Assembly (NCBI GenBank): GCA_016125275.1
Contig: WGMB01000013.1
Location: forward strand, 1 to 64,000
Origin: Acidobacteriota bacterium
GTDB taxonomy: Bacteria > Acidobacteriota > Terriglobia > Bryobacterales > UBA6623
Direction: 5' to 3'
DNA: 64,000 nt
Shown here: positions 1-9,690 of the stretch, in pieces
How the letters are laid out: each line of letters opens with the position of its first letter
Position numbering within the stretch: position 1 is the stretch's first letter
Made by a program: the position numbers and the translations under genes
The notes under the pieces: generated by a model
What the model was told of the DNA's origin: nothing
Seen by the model: the letters and a program-made list of their open reading frames with translations, nothing else
Database searches by the model: none

Positions 1-1
1 G

Positions 2-184
2 ACGACGGACGTGACGGGCGTGGCGACGCTGCCGGAAGGCACCGAGATGGTGATGCCGGGCGACAACGTGACGCTGGCGATCGAGCTGATTGCGCCGATC
101 GCGATGGAGAAGGGCTTGCGCTTCGCGATCCGCGAAGGCGGTCGCACCATCGGCGCCGGCACCGTCGCCGACATCGTTGAGTAA
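2..184 (+). CDS. tuf: Elongation factor Tu, C-terminal end (partial)
   Basis: Reading from base 2, 60 codons run to a TAA at 182-184. They encode the end of EF-Tu domain III, with recognisable blocks [34 protein letters not shown] and the usual ending TVADIVE. EF-Tu brings aminoacyl-tRNA to the ribosome as a GTP complex. The GTPase domain lies outside the window. The gene ends 11 bases before rpsJ, which is the common str-S10 junction, so tuf and the ribosomal genes are probably co-transcribed. The rpsJ ribosome-binding site overlaps the tuf stop codon. Confidence 0.96.
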   Translation, partial: TTDVTGVATLPEGTEMVMPGDNVTLAIELIAPIAMEKGLRFAIREGGRTIGAGTVADIVE

Positions 185-195
185 GGAATAGGTCT

Positions 196-513
196 ATGCC
201 GAAGGAACGCATCCGGATCCGCCTCAAAGCGTACGACTATCGCGTGCTCGATCAGTCGACGGGCGAAATCGTTGATACAGCCCGGCGGACGGGCGCGCAA
301 GTGGCGGGGCCGATTCCGCTGCCGACGGTGAAGAACAAGTACACGGTGCTGCGCTCGCCGCACACCGACAAACGGTCGCGCGAGCAGTTCGAGATTCGGA
401 CGCACAAGCGGCTGCTGGACATCCTCGAGCCGACGCAGGACACCGTAGACGCTCTCATGCGTCTCGACCTGCCGGCCGGGGTGGACGTAGAGATCAAGGC
501 GTTCGGCAAGTAG
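196..513 (+). CDS. rpsJ: Small ribosomal subunit protein S10
   Basis: S10 of 105 residues, matching the usual 100-105. It is a 30S head protein and, as NusE, also a partner of NusB in antitermination. The start [20 protein letters not shown] is typical, as is [23 protein letters not shown] overlaps the tuf stop at 182-187 and sits about 8 bases before the ATG. It is the first gene of the S10 block. The short gap from tuf leaves no room for a long L4-binding leader such as the one in E. coli. Confidence 0.97.
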   Translation: MPKERIRIRLKAYDYRVLDQSTGEIVDTARRTGAQVAGPIPLPTVKNKYTVLRSPHTDKRSREQFEIRTHKRLLDILEPTQDTVDALMRLDLPAGVDVEIKAFGK

Positions 514-554
514 TCAGGGCTGAACCGCGAGGAATCGAGTAGGAAGGACGGATC

Positions 555-1190
555 ATGGCGCCAGGCATTCTCGGCAGGAAGATCGGCATGACGCAGGTCT
601 TCGACGAACAAGGGCGAGTCGTACCTGTGACGGCGTTGCAAGCGGGTCCGTGCGTGGTTGTGCAGCGCAAGACCCGCGACAAGGACGGCTACGAGGCGGT
701 GCAGCTCGGACTAGTGGAGTTCGTCGCCGAGCGTCACGTCAACAAGCCGTCGGCGGGTCGCTTTAAGGGCGCCGGGGTGGAGCCTTCGCGGTTTCTCTCC
801 GAGTTGCGGCTCGACGACGACCCGAACGCCGAGCTCAAGGCGGGCGATCGGGTGCTGGCGTCGGAGTTCAAGCCCAAGCAGAAGGTCGACGTGGTCGGCA
901 CCTCGAAGGGCAAGGGCTTTCAGGGCGTCATCAAGCGGCACGGCTTCGCCGGCGGTCCGGACACCCACGGTTCGATGACGCACCGCGTGCCCGGCTCGAT
1001 CGGTCAGTCCTCGTATCCCTCGCGCGTGCTGCGCGGGACGCGCATGGGCGGCCAGACGGGCAACAAGCGGATCACGACGGTGGGCCTCGAGATCGTGCGC
1101 GTGATCGAGGATGACAACGTGATTCTGGTCCGCGGGGCGGTGCCGGGCGCCAACGGGTCCTACGTCGTCGTGAGGAGGTCGCGGAAGTAA
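555..1190 (+). CDS. rplC: Large ribosomal subunit protein L3
   Basis: L3 of 211 residues, an early-assembly 50S protein that reaches toward the peptidyl transferase centre. Diagnostic parts are the start [17 protein letters not shown], the loop [20 protein letters not shown] and [14 protein letters not shown] near the C-terminus. A strong AGGAAGGA (541-548) precedes the ATG. It is followed after one base by rplD. The length is normal and nothing is unusual. Confidence 0.97.
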   Translation: MAPGILGRKIGMTQVFDEQGRVVPVTALQAGPCVVVQRKTRDKDGYEAVQLGLVEFVAERHVNKPSAGRFKGAGVEPSRFLSELRLDDDPNAELKAGDRVLASEFKPKQKVDVVGTSKGKGFQGVIKRHGFAGGPDTHGSMTHRVPGSIGQSSYPSRVLRGTRMGGQTGNKRITTVGLEIVRVIEDDNVILVRGAVPGANGSYVVVRRSRK

Positions 1191-1191
1191 G

Positions 1192-1854
1192 ATGCCGACC
1201 ATCGATATTTACGATCTCGGAAACAACGTGGTCGGCTCGATGGAGCTGGCGCCGGACGTCTTCGACGTCGAAGTCAATGTAGGCTTGATGCACGAGTCGG
1301 TTCGGCACTATTTGGCCGGTCGTCGCGCGGGCACCCACAAGACCAAGGCTCGCCACGAAGTCTCGGGCTCGGGCAAGAAGCTTTGGCGTCAAAAGGGCAC
1401 CGGTCGCGCCCGCATGGGCTCGGTGCGCTCGCCCCTGTGGCGCCACGGCGGTACGGTCCATGGGCCGCAGCCCCGGGACTATTCGTTCAAGCTCAACAAG
1501 AAGATGCAGGCCGGCGCGGTGCGCTCGGCGCTGACGGCGAAGCTTCGCGACGGCGAGATCAAGGTGGTTCGCTCGCTCGAGCCGGACAGCCACAAGACCG
1601 GGGCCTTGCAGGCGATCCTGGCGAAGCTGACCGAGGCGGGCAAGGTGCTGCTGGTCGACAACGAACAGGGACGCAACTTGCTGCTGGCTAGTCGCAATCT
1701 ACCCGGAGTCACCCTGGTGACGAGCCGGGAGATGGAGACCTATCACCTGCTGGCTCACCAGAACGTGATTCTGTCGGAGGGCGCCGCGAATCAGTGCGCC
1801 CAGGCGCTGGCCGGCGGCCGCGCCGCTTCGAGCGAGGAGGAAGCTGCGGCATGA
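1192..1854 (+). CDS. rplD: Large ribosomal subunit protein L4
   Basis: L4 of 220 residues, a 50S protein lining the exit tunnel and, in some bacteria, a repressor of the S10 operon. The tunnel-loop motif KGTGRARMGSVRSP is present, followed by the L4 signature GGTVHGPQPRDYSFKLNKK. The likely ribosome-binding site GAGGAGG lies inside the last codons of rplC. The stop TGA overlaps the rplW start as ATGA (1851-1854), so L4 and L23 are translationally coupled. The last 20 residues are a short Ala/Glu-rich tail. Confidence 0.97.
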   Translation: MPTIDIYDLGNNVVGSMELAPDVFDVEVNVGLMHESVRHYLAGRRAGTHKTKARHEVSGSGKKLWRQKGTGRARMGSVRSPLWRHGGTVHGPQPRDYSFKLNKKMQAGAVRSALTAKLRDGEIKVVRSLEPDSHKTGALQAILAKLTEAGKVLLVDNEQGRNLLLASRNLPGVTLVTSREMETYHLLAHQNVILSEGAANQCAQALAGGRAASSEEEAAA

Positions 1855-2138
1855 CGCCCTACGAAGTGCTCCGCGGGCCGCTGGTGACCGAGAAGTCGGA
1901 AACCATTCGCGCCGAAGAGAAGACGCTGTGTTTCCGCGTCCACAAGGACGCCACCAAGACCGATATCCGCAACGCGGTCCGTAAGGTCTTCAAGGTCGAA
2001 GTAGAGGATGTCCGCACCATCAACTACTCCGGGAAGATGAAGCGGAAGGGTCGGTACGCCGGGTATCGCCCGGATTGGAAGAAGGCGTACGTGAAGCTGA
2101 AGGCCGGCCAGAAAATGGTCGAGTACGCTCAGATCTAA
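1851..2138 (+). CDS. rplW: Large ribosomal subunit protein L23
   Basis: L23 of 95 residues, the tunnel-exit protein that docks trigger factor and SRP. The ATG at 1851 is chosen over upstream in-frame starts because it gives the family start MTPYEVLRGPLVTEKS and overlaps the L4 stop as ATGA. AGCGAGGAGGAAG just upstream supplies the Shine-Dalgarno sequence. The family ending KMKRKGRYAGYRPDWKKAYV is present. Confidence 0.97.
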   Translation: MTPYEVLRGPLVTEKSETIRAEEKTLCFRVHKDATKTDIRNAVRKVFKVEVEDVRTINYSGKMKRKGRYAGYRPDWKKAYVKLKAGQKMVEYAQI

Positions 2139-2178
2139 GGCGAGCGAACCGGAAGAGGAAGAGGCGTAAGAGCTCAAG

Positions 2179-3012
2179 ATGCCGATCAAGACATACCGGC
2201 CAACGACAAAGACGCGGCGTTTTCAGACGACGGTGACGCGTGAGGAGATCACGCGGCAGACGCCGGAGAAGTCGCTGACGCGCGGGCTGACCAAGACGGG
2301 CGGACGCAACAATGTCGGTCGTATTTCGGTGCGCTTCCGCGGCGGCGGCCACAAGCGCCGCTATCGCCTGATCGACTTCAAGCGCGACAAGCGCGGCGTG
2401 GCCGCGACAGTCGTCTCGGTCGAGTACGATCCGAATCGTTCGGCCAACATCGCGCTGCTCAAGTACGAGGATGGCGAGAAGCGCTACATCCTGCAGCCGG
2501 TGGGCCTGAAGGTCGGCATGACGATCCTGTCGGGGCCGGAAGCGGACATCCTGGTCGGAAACGCGCTGCCGCTCGAGAATATTCCTCCGGGCACGCTCGT
2601 CCACAACGTGGAGCTGCGGCCGGGCAAGGGCGGCCAGATGGGTCGCGCCGCCGGAGCGGAGATTCGGCTGGTGTCGAAGGAAGCCGGCTATGCTTTGCTG
2701 CGCCTGCCCTCGGGCGAGGTGCGGAAGGTGGACTCGACGTGCATGGCGACGGTGGGTCGCGTGGGTAACGTCGACCACTCCAACGTCAGCCTGGGCAAGG
2801 CGGGCCGCAGCCGTTGGCTGGGTCGCCGGCCGCACAACCGCGGCGTGACCATGAACCCGGTCGATCACCCGCACGGCGGCGGCGAGGGTCGCACCTCGGG
2901 CGGTCGCAATCCGGTGACCCCGTGGGGTCAGCCGACCCGCGGTTACAAGACGCGAAACAACCCGCGGACGGACAAGTTCATCCAGACCAAGCGCGGCAAG
3001 AAGAATCGGTAG
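2179..3012 (+). CDS. rplB: Large ribosomal subunit protein L2
   Basis: L2 of 277 residues, essential for subunit association and the peptidyl transferase region. It has [15 protein letters not shown] at the start, the [19 protein letters not shown]-binding stretch, and near the C-terminus [12 protein letters not shown], which contains the conserved histidine needed for activity. Length is normal (273-277). It sits between L23 and S19 in the standard order. Confidence 0.97.
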   Translation: MPIKTYRPTTKTRRFQTTVTREEITRQTPEKSLTRGLTKTGGRNNVGRISVRFRGGGHKRRYRLIDFKRDKRGVAATVVSVEYDPNRSANIALLKYEDGEKRYILQPVGLKVGMTILSGPEADILVGNALPLENIPPGTLVHNVELRPGKGGQMGRAAGAEIRLVSKEAGYALLRLPSGEVRKVDSTCMATVGRVGNVDHSNVSLGKAGRSRWLGRRPHNRGVTMNPVDHPHGGGEGRTSGGRNPVTPWGQPTRGYKTRNNPRTDKFIQTKRGKKNR

Positions 3013-3031
3013 GCGGAGCGCAAGATAAGAC

Positions 3032-3304
3032 ATGGGTCGTTCACTCAAGAAAGGACCGTTCTACGACGAGCACCTCGACCGCAAGGTGCAGCAGGCGGTG
3101 GAATCGGGGCGGAAGCAGGTGATCAAGACCTGGTCGCGCCGCTCGACCATCTTGCCGGAATGGGTCAATCAGACCATCGCCGTGCACAACGGTCGGAAGT
3201 TCATCCCCGTGTTCGTGTCCGAGAACATGGTGGGCCACAAGTTGGGCGAGTTCGCGGCGACGCGCACCTTCCGGGGTCACTCGGGCGGCGCGAAGAAGGG
3301 CTAA
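3032..3304 (+). CDS. rpsS: Small ribosomal subunit protein S19
   Basis: S19 of 90 residues, a 30S head protein that binds 16S rRNA with S13 near the A site. The start [14 protein letters not shown] and the signature [20 protein letters not shown] are typical. The stop codon is 6 bases before the rplV start and AAAGGG lies in between, so the two are probably coupled. Confidence 0.97.
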   Translation: MGRSLKKGPFYDEHLDRKVQQAVESGRKQVIKTWSRRSTILPEWVNQTIAVHNGRKFIPVFVSENMVGHKLGEFAATRTFRGHSGGAKKG

Positions 3305-3310
3305 AGGGCG

Positions 3311-3685
3311 ATGACGGCGACAGCAAAGTTGAACTACGTCAGAGTCTCACCGCAGAAGGCGCGGCTGGTCGTGGACTTGATCCGCGGGCTGCCGGTCGAG
3401 CAGGCGTTGACGACGCTGAAGATGACCAACAAGGCGATTGCGCCCAAGGTGGCGAAGCTGCTGCAGTCCGCGGTGGCCAACGCCGAGGACATCGGCGACG
3501 TCGATGTCGACGACCTGAAGGTGTCCGAGGCCTACGTCAACGAGGGCCCGCGCCTCAAGCGCATCCGGCCCGCGCCGATGGGTCGCGCCTACCGCTACGT
3601 GCATCGCTTGGCGCACATTGTGATCCGCGTCTCCGACGGCCGGGACGAGGGAATCGAGCTCGAAGACGAGGAGACGGAAAACTAA
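3311..3685 (+). CDS. rplV: Large ribosomal subunit protein L22
   Basis: L22 of 124 residues, lining the exit tunnel; its extended loop is a known macrolide-resistance hotspot. The start has [17 protein letters not shown] and the loop has [19 protein letters not shown]. The tail is acidic and a little longer than the ~110-residue E. coli protein. It ends two bases before the rpsC start. Confidence 0.97.
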   Translation: MTATAKLNYVRVSPQKARLVVDLIRGLPVEQALTTLKMTNKAIAPKVAKLLQSAVANAEDIGDVDVDDLKVSEAYVNEGPRLKRIRPAPMGRAYRYVHRLAHIVIRVSDGRDEGIELEDEETEN

Positions 3686-3687
3686 CG

Positions 3688-4560
3688 ATGGGGCAGAAAG
3701 TACATCCCTACGGCTTCCGCCTGGGGTACACGAAGGGCTGGCGGTCGCGCTGGTACGCCGGCCACGGCTACGCCGACCTCGTCGCCGAGGACCTCAAGCT
3801 CAAGGAAGCCCTGCGCTCGAAGTTGCGTTCGGCGGGCATTAGCTCGATCGAGCTCGACCGTCCGGGCAACAAGCTGCGGATCTCGATTCGGACCGCCCGG
3901 CCCGGCATCATCATCGGCCGTCGCGGCTCGGAGATCGAGAAGCTCAAGCAGGATCTGCAGGTCAAGACCAAGCGGGACGTCTACATCGATATCCAGGAGG
4001 TCCACCGCCCCGAGCTCGACGCCCAGTTGGTGGCCGAATCGGTGGCGATGCAGATCGAAAAGCGCGTGGCGTTTCGCCGGGCGATGCGCAAGGCAGTCGA
4101 TTCGGCGCTGCGCTTCGGCTGCAAGGGCATCAAGATCATGGTCGCCGGCCGCCTGAACGGCAAGGAGATCGCGCGCAGCGAGTGGCACCTGCAAGGGCGT
4201 CTGCCGCTGCAGACTCTGCGGGCCGACATCGAGTACGGCTTCTGCGAGGCGCGCACGACCTACGGCGTGATCGGTGTGAAGTGCTGGGTCTACAAGGGCG
4301 ACCTTTTGGACAACCAGTCGCGGCGGGACGAGCCGGAGCCGGCTCGCCGGCGGGAAGCGCGCGACGCTGCGCGAGATCGCCGGCCGCGTCCGGAAGTCCG
4401 GCCCGCTGCGATCGCGCCCCCGGTCGCGCACGCACCGGCGCAGGCCGCTCCGGTGCAATCAGCGCCGGTGCAGGCCGCGCCCATCCAAACCCCGCCCGTC
4501 CAGGCGGGCCCGGCGGGAACGGCCGGCGGATCCGAGGGAGGACCGGAGGGCGGCGCCTAG
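3688..4560 (+). CDS. rpsC: Small ribosomal subunit protein S3 with long low-complexity tail
   Basis: S3 of 290 residues, part of the mRNA entry channel. The ATG at 3688 gives the family start [18 protein letters not shown]; the frame is open further upstream but runs through rpsS and rplV. The KH domain is visible as [16 protein letters not shown], and the C-terminal domain as [21 protein letters not shown]. After about residue 210 there is an Arg/Glu stretch and then an Ala/Pro/Gln tail with repeats of the form APVQxAPVQ, ending Gly/Glu-rich. This makes the protein roughly 57 residues longer than E. coli S3. The tail is probably disordered. Confidence 0.96.
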   Translation: MGQKVHPYGFRLGYTKGWRSRWYAGHGYADLVAEDLKLKEALRSKLRSAGISSIELDRPGNKLRISIRTARPGIIIGRRGSEIEKLKQDLQVKTKRDVYIDIQEVHRPELDAQLVAESVAMQIEKRVAFRRAMRKAVDSALRFGCKGIKIMVAGRLNGKEIARSEWHLQGRLPLQTLRADIEYGFCEARTTYGVIGVKCWVYKGDLLDNQSRRDEPEPARRREARDAARDRRPRPEVRPAAIAPPVAHAPAQAAPVQSAPVQAAPIQTPPVQAGPAGTAGGSEGGPEGGA

Positions 4561-4586
4561 GCGCTGTCTGAGAGGAGAAACCGACC

Positions 4587-5009
4587 ATGTTGATGCCGAA
4601 GAAGGTAAAGCACCGCAAGGTGCAGCGCGGCAATCGCAAGGGCAAGGCTTGGCGCGGGTCCAGCTTGGACTTCGGCGATTTCGGCCTCAAGGCGCTCGAG
4701 CCGGCGTGGGTGACCGACCGTCAGATCGAAGCGGCGCGTATCGCGATCATGCGTCACGTCAAGCGCGGCGCGAAGCTGTGGATCCGGATCTTCCCCCACA
4801 AGCCGATCACGAAGAAGCCGCCGGAAACGCGCATGGGTAAAGGAAAGGGCGCGCCGGAGCAGTGGGTCGCCGTGGTCAAGCCGGGCAAGATCCTGTTCGA
4901 GGTCGAGGGCGTGGCGGAAGATGTGGCCAAGCGGGCGATGGAGCTGGCGGCGCAGAAGCTTTCCGTGCCGGTCCGCTTCGTGAGCCGCGAGTCGGGAGGT
5001 CTGCTGTGA
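4587..5009 (+). CDS. rplP: Large ribosomal subunit protein L16
   Basis: L16 of 140 residues, a 50S protein near the A-site tRNA elbow. The start [15 protein letters not shown] and the signature [20 protein letters not shown] are diagnostic. AGAGGAGA is 9 bases upstream of the ATG. Its stop TGA overlaps the GTG start of rpmC. Confidence 0.97.
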   Translation: MLMPKKVKHRKVQRGNRKGKAWRGSSLDFGDFGLKALEPAWVTDRQIEAARIAIMRHVKRGAKLWIRIFPHKPITKKPPETRMGKGKGAPEQWVAVVKPGKILFEVEGVAEDVAKRAMELAAQKLSVPVRFVSRESGGLL

Positions 5010-5200
5010 AGGCCGAAGAGCTACGGAATTTGGACGGCGCCGAGGCGCGAGCCAAGGAAGCGGAGATGCGCGAGCAGATGTTCCGGCTGCGCTTCCAGTT
5101 GGCGATGGGGCAGACCGACGGGCTGCGGAAATATCGTGCGCTCAAGAAGGATTTGGCGCGGTTGTTGACGGTCCAACGCGAGAGAGAGCAGGCGAGCTGA
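5006..5200 (+). CDS. rpmC: Large ribosomal subunit protein L29 (GTG start)
   Basis: L29 of 64 residues, next to L23 at the tunnel exit. The start is a GTG at 5006 that overlaps the L16 stop (GTGA). GGGAGGT lies 6 bases upstream and decides the start. The protein begins with the family pattern [20 protein letters not shown] and contains [19 protein letters not shown], the usual two-helix hairpin. It is easy to miss because it is short and lacks ATG. Confidence 0.95.
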   Translation: MKAEELRNLDGAEARAKEAEMREQMFRLRFQLAMGQTDGLRKYRALKKDLARLLTVQREREQAS

Positions 5201-5202
5201 AG

Positions 5203-5520
5203 ATGGCGGATACTCAACAGGTAGGGACGCCGGACGCGAGTGAAGCGACCGAGAAGACGGTCCCGCACAAGAACCGTAAGGTCGGCGAAGTGGTGTCCAC
5301 CAAGATGGACAAGACGATCGTCGTCGAGGTGACGCGCCGCGTCGCTCACCCGCTGTACCGCCGGATCATGAAGCGGAAGAAGAAGTTCTTGGCGCACGAT
5401 GAGACGGGCGAAGCCAGGACCGGCGATCGCGTCCGGATCGTGGAGTGCCGGCCGCTGAGCAAGCGCAAGTGCTGGCGTTTGGAAGCGGTGGTGCTGCGCG
5501 CCAAGCGCGCCGAAGACTAG
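5203..5520 (+). CDS. rpsQ: Small ribosomal subunit protein S17
   Basis: S17 of 105 residues, a primary 16S rRNA binder with an OB fold. The core [20 protein letters not shown] and [16 protein letters not shown] are diagnostic. Compared with the ~84-residue E. coli protein it has an extra polar N-terminal stretch of about 20 residues ([16 protein letters not shown]). The next in-frame ATG is inside the core, so this extension appears real. Confidence 0.96.
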   Translation: MADTQQVGTPDASEATEKTVPHKNRKVGEVVSTKMDKTIVVEVTRRVAHPLYRRIMKRKKKFLAHDETGEARTGDRVRIVECRPLSKRKCWRLEAVVLRAKRAED

Positions 5521-5553
5521 CCGGAAATTGGGAAAGGGGAGACCTAGACAACC

Positions 5554-5922
5554 ATGATCGGCATGCAAACACGGCTCGAGGTCGCCGACAACTCCGGCGC
5601 CCGCAGGCTGCAATGTATTCTGCCGCGCGGCGGCAACGTCGGCGACAAAGCGGGGCTGGGAGACATCGTCACCGCCTCGGTGAAGGAAGCGTCGCCGGAC
5701 GGCAACGTCAAGAAGGGCGCCGTGGTGAAGGCCGTGATCGTGCGCATGCGCAAGGAAACGCGGCGCAAGGACGGCAGCTACATCCGCTTCGACCAGAACG
5801 CGGCGGTGCTGGTGAATGATATCGGCGAACCGATCGGGACGCGTGTATTCGGGCCGGTGGCGCGCGAGCTGCGCGACAAGCGGTTCATGAAGATCGTCTC
5901 GCTCGCGCCGGAAGTGCTCTGA
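5554..5922 (+). CDS. rplN: Large ribosomal subunit protein L14
   Basis: L14 of 122 residues, exactly the family length, forming intersubunit contacts and the binding site of the silencing factor RsfS. The start [18 protein letters not shown] and the end [12 protein letters not shown] are canonical. AAAGGGGAG lies upstream. It begins the spc-type block (L14-L24-L5-S14-S8 and onward). Confidence 0.98.
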   Translation: MIGMQTRLEVADNSGARRLQCILPRGGNVGDKAGLGDIVTASVKEASPDGNVKKGAVVKAVIVRMRKETRRKDGSYIRFDQNAAVLVNDIGEPIGTRVFGPVARELRDKRFMKIVSLAPEVL

Positions 5923-5935
5923 GGAGTAAGGGACG

Positions 5936-6298
5936 ATGACGGCCCAGCAAAATGAACGGACCAAGACCCGGCTGGTGCGCGACGACACCGTCGAGGTGAT
6001 CGCCGGGCGCGACAGCGGCAAGCGCGGGCGCGTGCTCGACATCGATCGCAAGAAGGGGCGCATCCTCGTCGAGCATGCGATGGTCGTCAAGAAGCACGTA
6101 CGGCCCAACCCGCAGCGGCAGGTCAAGGGCGGCATCGCCGAGAGCGAGGCGTTCTTCGACATCTCGAACGTGATGATCGTGTGCCCGCAGTGCGGCCCCG
6201 TCCGGATCGGCATGCTGGTCGGCGAGGACGGATCGAAGACGCGGATCTGCCGCAAGTGCGAGCAGCCGCTAGAGAAGAAGAAGCGGACGGCGAAGTAA
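5936..6298 (+). CDS. rplX: Large ribosomal subunit protein L24
   Basis: L24 of 120 residues, an assembly initiator of the 50S subunit. The N-terminal KOW domain shows [19 protein letters not shown]. The C-terminal half has CPQC and CRKC, a four-cysteine zinc-ribbon form that is common in bacterial L24. GAGGAG overlaps the rplN stop. It is a little longer than average because of a polar start [10 protein letters not shown]. Confidence 0.97.
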   Translation: MTAQQNERTKTRLVRDDTVEVIAGRDSGKRGRVLDIDRKKGRILVEHAMVVKKHVRPNPQRQVKGGIAESEAFFDISNVMIVCPQCGPVRIGMLVGEDGSKTRICRKCEQPLEKKKRTAK

Positions 6299-6300
6299 CC

Positions 6301-6855
6301 ATGGCCAGCAGGTTCAAACAGAAGTATCTCGACGAGGCGGCGCCGGCTCTGCAGAAGGAGTTCGGCTACTCCAGCCCCATGGCGATCCCGAAGATCGCGT
6401 GCATCAAGATCAACATGGGTCTGGGCGAGGCGATCTCGAACTCGCGCCTGATGGACGCGGCGGTGGAAGAGCTGGCGGCGATCGCCGGCCAGCGCCCGGT
6501 CGTCACCAAGGCGAAGAAGTCGATCGCGGCCTTCAAGCTGCGCGAGGGGATGCCGATCGGCTGCTGCGTGAGCCTGCGCGGAGATCGCATGTACGAGTTC
6601 CTCGACCGGCTGATCTCGATCGCGCTGCCGCGCGTGCGTGACTTCCGCGGCGTGCCGACGAAGTCGTTCGACGGCCGGGGCAATTACACCCTCGGCGTGC
6701 GGGAGCACGTCATCTTCCCCGAGATCGATTTCTCGAAGGTGGACAAGACCAAGGGCATGAACGTGACGTTCGTGACCACGGCGAAGACCGATCCGGAAGC
6801 GCTGAGCCTGCTGCGCCTGATGGGGATGCCGTTCCGGAATCAGGCGACGAGCTAG
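6301..6855 (+). CDS. rplE: Large ribosomal subunit protein L5
   Basis: L5 of 184 residues, the 5S rRNA-binding protein of the central protuberance. The ATG at 6301 is selected because it lies two bases after the L24 stop and gives the normal length; the open frame continues upstream only through rplX. Signatures are [29 protein letters not shown] and [19 protein letters not shown]. Confidence 0.97.
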   Translation: MASRFKQKYLDEAAPALQKEFGYSSPMAIPKIACIKINMGLGEAISNSRLMDAAVEELAAIAGQRPVVTKAKKSIAAFKLREGMPIGCCVSLRGDRMYEFLDRLISIALPRVRDFRGVPTKSFDGRGNYTLGVREHVIFPEIDFSKVDKTKGMNVTFVTTAKTDPEALSLLRLMGMPFRNQATS

Positions 6856-6882
6856 GGCTGAGGGGCAAGAGAGGAACTACGT

Positions 6883-7068
6883 ATGGCGACGACGGCAAAG
6901 ACTGCTCGGGAGCAGAAGAAGCTCAAGTACAAGATTCGGTTCCGCAACCGCTGCCGGCGCTGCGGACGGCCCCGGGGCTTCATCCGGAAGTTTGAGATGT
7001 GCCGCATCTGCGTGCGCCAGTTGGCCCTGTTGGGCGAGCTGCCCGGCGTCGTCAAGAGCAGCTGGTAG
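6883..7068 (+). CDS. rpsN: Small ribosomal subunit protein S14, zinc-binding type
   Basis: S14 of 61 residues of the short zinc form (type Z), binding 16S rRNA in the 30S head. The four zinc ligands are in CRRCGRPRG and CRICVRQLA, and the ending LPGVVKSSW is typical. AGAGGAA precedes the ATG. The zinc form suggests that a zinc-independent paralogue, if there is one, would be encoded elsewhere. Confidence 0.97.
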   Translation: MATTAKTAREQKKLKYKIRFRNRCRRCGRPRGFIRKFEMCRICVRQLALLGELPGVVKSSW

Positions 7069-7089
7069 AGCGAGAGGACGCGACAGATC

Positions 7090-7485
7090 ATGGTGACCGA
7101 CCCGATCGCAGACATGTTGACGCGCATCCGTAATGGGATCGCCGTCGGGAAGCCGCGCGTGGATATGCCGGCTTCGAAGCTCAAGATTGAGATGGCTCGC
7201 ATCCTCAAGGAAGAGGGCTACGTGATGAACTATCGCGTGGCCGAGGAAGACGGCAAGCGGACGATCAAGGTGTACTTGAAGTACCGGCCCGACGCCCGTC
7301 CGGTGATCACGAAGCTGGAGCGCATCTCCCGCCCGGGTTGCCGTGTGTACGTGGGCTCGACCGAGATCCCGAAGGTGATCGGCGGCATGGGCGTCAATAT
7401 CTTGACGACCTCGCGCGGCGTGATGACCGACCGCCAGGCGCGGACGTTGGGCGTCGGCGGCGAGCTGCTCTGCCGGATCTACTAA
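7090..7485 (+). CDS. rpsH: Small ribosomal subunit protein S8
   Basis: S8 of 131 residues, a central-domain 16S rRNA binder and in E. coli the repressor of the spc operon. It begins with DPIADMLTRIRNGI and ends with ILTTSRGVMTDRQARTLGVG followed by ELLCRIY. Length and position after S14 are standard. Confidence 0.98.
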   Translation: MVTDPIADMLTRIRNGIAVGKPRVDMPASKLKIEMARILKEEGYVMNYRVAEEDGKRTIKVYLKYRPDARPVITKLERISRPGCRVYVGSTEIPKVIGGMGVNILTTSRGVMTDRQARTLGVGGELLCRIY

Positions 7486-7518
7486 CGAAGGCCGCAAGCG
7501 ACGAAAGAGGCTGAAGCG

Positions 7519-8052
7519 ATGTCAAGAGTAGGAAAGAACCCGATTGCCGTCCCCTCGGGGGCGCAGGTCGAGATCGTCGGCGCCCAGATCCGCGTGAAAG
7601 GGCCGAAGGGCGAGCTCACGGCTCCGATCCCCGCGGGAATCGAAGCAAAGCTCGAGGACGGCAAGCTCGAGTTTACGCGCCAAAGCGATCTCGACGCGGC
7701 CAAGCACGGACTGGCGCGGGCTCTGGCGGCCAACGCCGTGCGCGGCGTGACCCAAGGGTTCACCAAGCAGCTCGAGATCGTCGGCATCGGCTATCGCGCC
7801 GCCGTCGCCGGTCGCGTGGCCGTGTTCAGCCTGGGCTATTCGCACCCCATCGAGGTCCTCATGCCCGAGGGCATCGAGATCAAGGTGGACGCGCAGACCA
7901 AGATCGAGGTCTCCGGCGCCGACCGCCAGAAGGTCGGACAGATTTCGGCGATGATTCGCCAACTCCGCCCGCCGGACCCCTACAAGCAGAAGGGCGTCCG
8001 CTACGCCGGCGAGGAATTGCTGAAGAAGGAAGGAAAGACGGGCTCCAAGTAG
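7519..8052 (+). CDS. rplF: Large ribosomal subunit protein L6
   Basis: L6 of 177 residues with the usual duplicated fold, near the factor-binding site. It has the start [18 protein letters not shown], the middle [13 protein letters not shown] and the C-terminal signature [16 protein letters not shown]. No oddities. Confidence 0.98.
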   Translation: MSRVGKNPIAVPSGAQVEIVGAQIRVKGPKGELTAPIPAGIEAKLEDGKLEFTRQSDLDAAKHGLARALAANAVRGVTQGFTKQLEIVGIGYRAAVAGRVAVFSLGYSHPIEVLMPEGIEIKVDAQTKIEVSGADRQKVGQISAMIRQLRPPDPYKQKGVRYAGEELLKKEGKTGSK

Positions 8053-8075
8053 CCTGAGCTGGGAGCGACGACGCC

Positions 8076-8438
8076 ATGTATACGCCGCCAAATCGCAAGA
8101 AAATTCGCGAGACCGTGCACGCCCGGATCCGCCGCACCCTGCGGGGCGGGCCAGAGCGGCCGCGTCTGGCCGTCTTTCGCTCGCTCAAGCACATCTACGC
8201 CCAGGTGATCGACGACATCGCCGGGCGGACGGTGGCGTCGGCCAGCACTCAGGAGAAGGATCTGGGGCTGAAGTACGGCGGCAACATCGATGCGGCGAAG
8301 GCGGTCGGCAAGCTGCTGGCCGAGCGCTCGAAGGCGGCCGGCGTCGAGACGGTGGTGTTCGACCGTGGCGGGCATCGCTACCACGGCCGGGTGAAGGCGC
8401 TGGCCGACGCCGCGCGAGAAGCCGGGCTGAAGTTCTAA
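8076..8438 (+). CDS. rplR: Large ribosomal subunit protein L18
   Basis: L18 of 120 residues, binding 5S rRNA with L5. The N-terminus is a short basic region, then [17 protein letters not shown], and the C-terminus has [19 protein letters not shown], both family signatures. GGGAG lies upstream of the ATG. Confidence 0.97.
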   Translation: MYTPPNRKKIRETVHARIRRTLRGGPERPRLAVFRSLKHIYAQVIDDIAGRTVASASTQEKDLGLKYGGNIDAAKAVGKLLAERSKAAGVETVVFDRGGHRYHGRVKALADAAREAGLKF

Positions 8439-8483
8439 GGCCCGGATTCGAGACATTGAGCAAGGACTAGGCAAAGAGCAGAC

Positions 8484-8993
8484 ATGCCCGTACATCGCGA
8501 AATCATCGACCCGACGGACTTGGACCTCAAAGAGCAGGTCGTAGCCATCAACCGCACGACCAAGGTCGTCAAGGGCGGCAAGAACCTGAGCTTTTCGGCG
8601 CTCGTGGTGGTGGGCGATCCCTCCAAGCACGTGGTGGGCTACGCCAAGGGCAAGGCCAAGGAAGTTCCTTCGGCGATCCGCAAGGCGATCGAGAAGGCCA
8701 AGAAGAGCCTGATCCGGGTGCATGTGCTCGAGCACACGATTCCGCACGAGGTGCTGGGAACCTTCGGCTCGGGTCAAGTGCTGCTCAAGCCGGCCCGGCA
8801 AGGTAAGGGAACCATTGCCGGCGGCGCCGTGCGCGCGGTCGTCGAGGCGGCGGGGATTCAGAACGTGCTGACGAAGTCGATCGGCTCCAAGAATCCCCAG
8901 AACGTGATCAAGGCGACCTTCGACGGACTGCTGCAGTTGCGCGAAAAGGCCGAAATCGCCGAGATTCGCGGCGTGGACGTAGCGAATCTGTGA
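8484..8993 (+). CDS. rpsE: Small ribosomal subunit protein S5
   Basis: S5 of 169 residues, involved in decoding accuracy and mRNA unwinding. The N-terminal double-stranded RNA-binding part shows [18 protein letters not shown] and [13 protein letters not shown]. The C-terminal half has [19 protein letters not shown]. Its stop TGA overlaps a possible GTG start for rpmD. Confidence 0.97.
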   Translation: MPVHREIIDPTDLDLKEQVVAINRTTKVVKGGKNLSFSALVVVGDPSKHVVGYAKGKAKEVPSAIRKAIEKAKKSLIRVHVLEHTIPHEVLGTFGSGQVLLKPARQGKGTIAGGAVRAVVEAAGIQNVLTKSIGSKNPQNVIKATFDGLLQLREKAEIAEIRGVDVANL

Positions 8994-9013
8994 GCGCGGC
9001 GGGAGAATCGAGG

Positions 9014-9193
9014 ATGGCGGAGATGATCAAGATCAAGCTCGTGCGCAGCACCAACAGTGTGCCGGCGAAGCTGCGGAAGGTCGCCGAAGGTTTGGGGCTG
9101 CGGAAGATCGACCAGGTCGTGACGCGGCCGGACAATGACGCCATCCGCGGCATGGTCGCCAAGATTCCGCATCTGGTGGAGGTGCAACAATGA
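9014..9193 (+). CDS. rpmD: Large ribosomal subunit protein L30
   Basis: L30 of 59 residues. The core [29 protein letters not shown] and [15 protein letters not shown] matches the family. The ATG at 9014 is preferred because GGGAGAA is about 7 bases upstream. An in-frame GTG at 8990 overlapping the S5 stop would add 8 residues, and an ATG at 9023 would remove 3. The stop overlaps the rplO ATG as ATGA. Confidence 0.93.
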   Translation: MAEMIKIKLVRSTNSVPAKLRKVAEGLGLRKIDQVVTRPDNDAIRGMVAKIPHLVEVQQ

Positions 9194-9651
9194 ATTTGAG
9201 CGATCTGAGGCCTCCGGCCGGATCTCGGCACAAGGTCAAGCGCGTCGGTCGCGGTCCCGGCTCCGGTCACGGCAAGACTGCCGCTCGCGGCGAAAAGGGT
9301 CAACGCTCGCGTTCGGGTTACAAGGGTAAGCGCGGCTTCGAGGGCGGCCAGATGCCGCTGATTCGGCGCGTGCCCAAGCGCGGCTTCGTGAACATCTTCC
9401 GCAAGGAGTTCGCGATCGTGAATCTGGACCGGCTCAACGAGCTCGAGGGTTCGGAGTTCACGCCGCAGGCGCTGCTGGAGTCGCGGGTGATCCGCAAGCT
9501 GCAGGCCGGGCTCAAGATCCTCGGCGACGGCGAGATCGGACGGGCCATCACGGTGCATGCGCACAAGTTCACCGCCTCGGCCAAGGAAAAGATCGAGGCG
9601 GCCGGCGGCAAGGCCGTCGTCATCGAAGCGGCTGCGGCCGCCAAGGACTAG
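9190..9651 (+). CDS. rplO: Large ribosomal subunit protein L15
   Basis: L15 of 153 residues, a late-assembly 50S protein. The N-terminus has the glycine-rich [11 protein letters not shown] and [20 protein letters not shown]. The C-terminal domain includes [20 protein letters not shown]. It is translationally coupled to rpmD by ATGA and precedes secY. Confidence 0.97.
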   Translation: MNLSDLRPPAGSRHKVKRVGRGPGSGHGKTAARGEKGQRSRSGYKGKRGFEGGQMPLIRRVPKRGFVNIFRKEFAIVNLDRLNELEGSEFTPQALLESRVIRKLQAGLKILGDGEIGRAITVHAHKFTASAKEKIEAAGGKAVVIEAAAAAKD

Positions 9652-9690
9652 GACGGTCCTCGAAGATTCGATTGGGTCAGGTAAGAACGA

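Noticed and set aside
3160-3687. Upstream extension of the rpsC frame through rpsS and rplV
   Set aside because: The sequence before 3688 is not S3-like and overlaps two ribosomal genes. The family start is at 3688.
5936-6298. L24 with four cysteines as an unusual zinc form
   Set aside because: This CxxC...CxxC ending is common in bacterial L24, so it is not a novelty.
4876-6708. A 610-codon open frame on the minus strand across rpmC-rplE
   Set aside because: It is antisense to five clear ribosomal protein genes, with no ribosome-binding site or recognisable domain. Such frames arise from high-GC codon bias.
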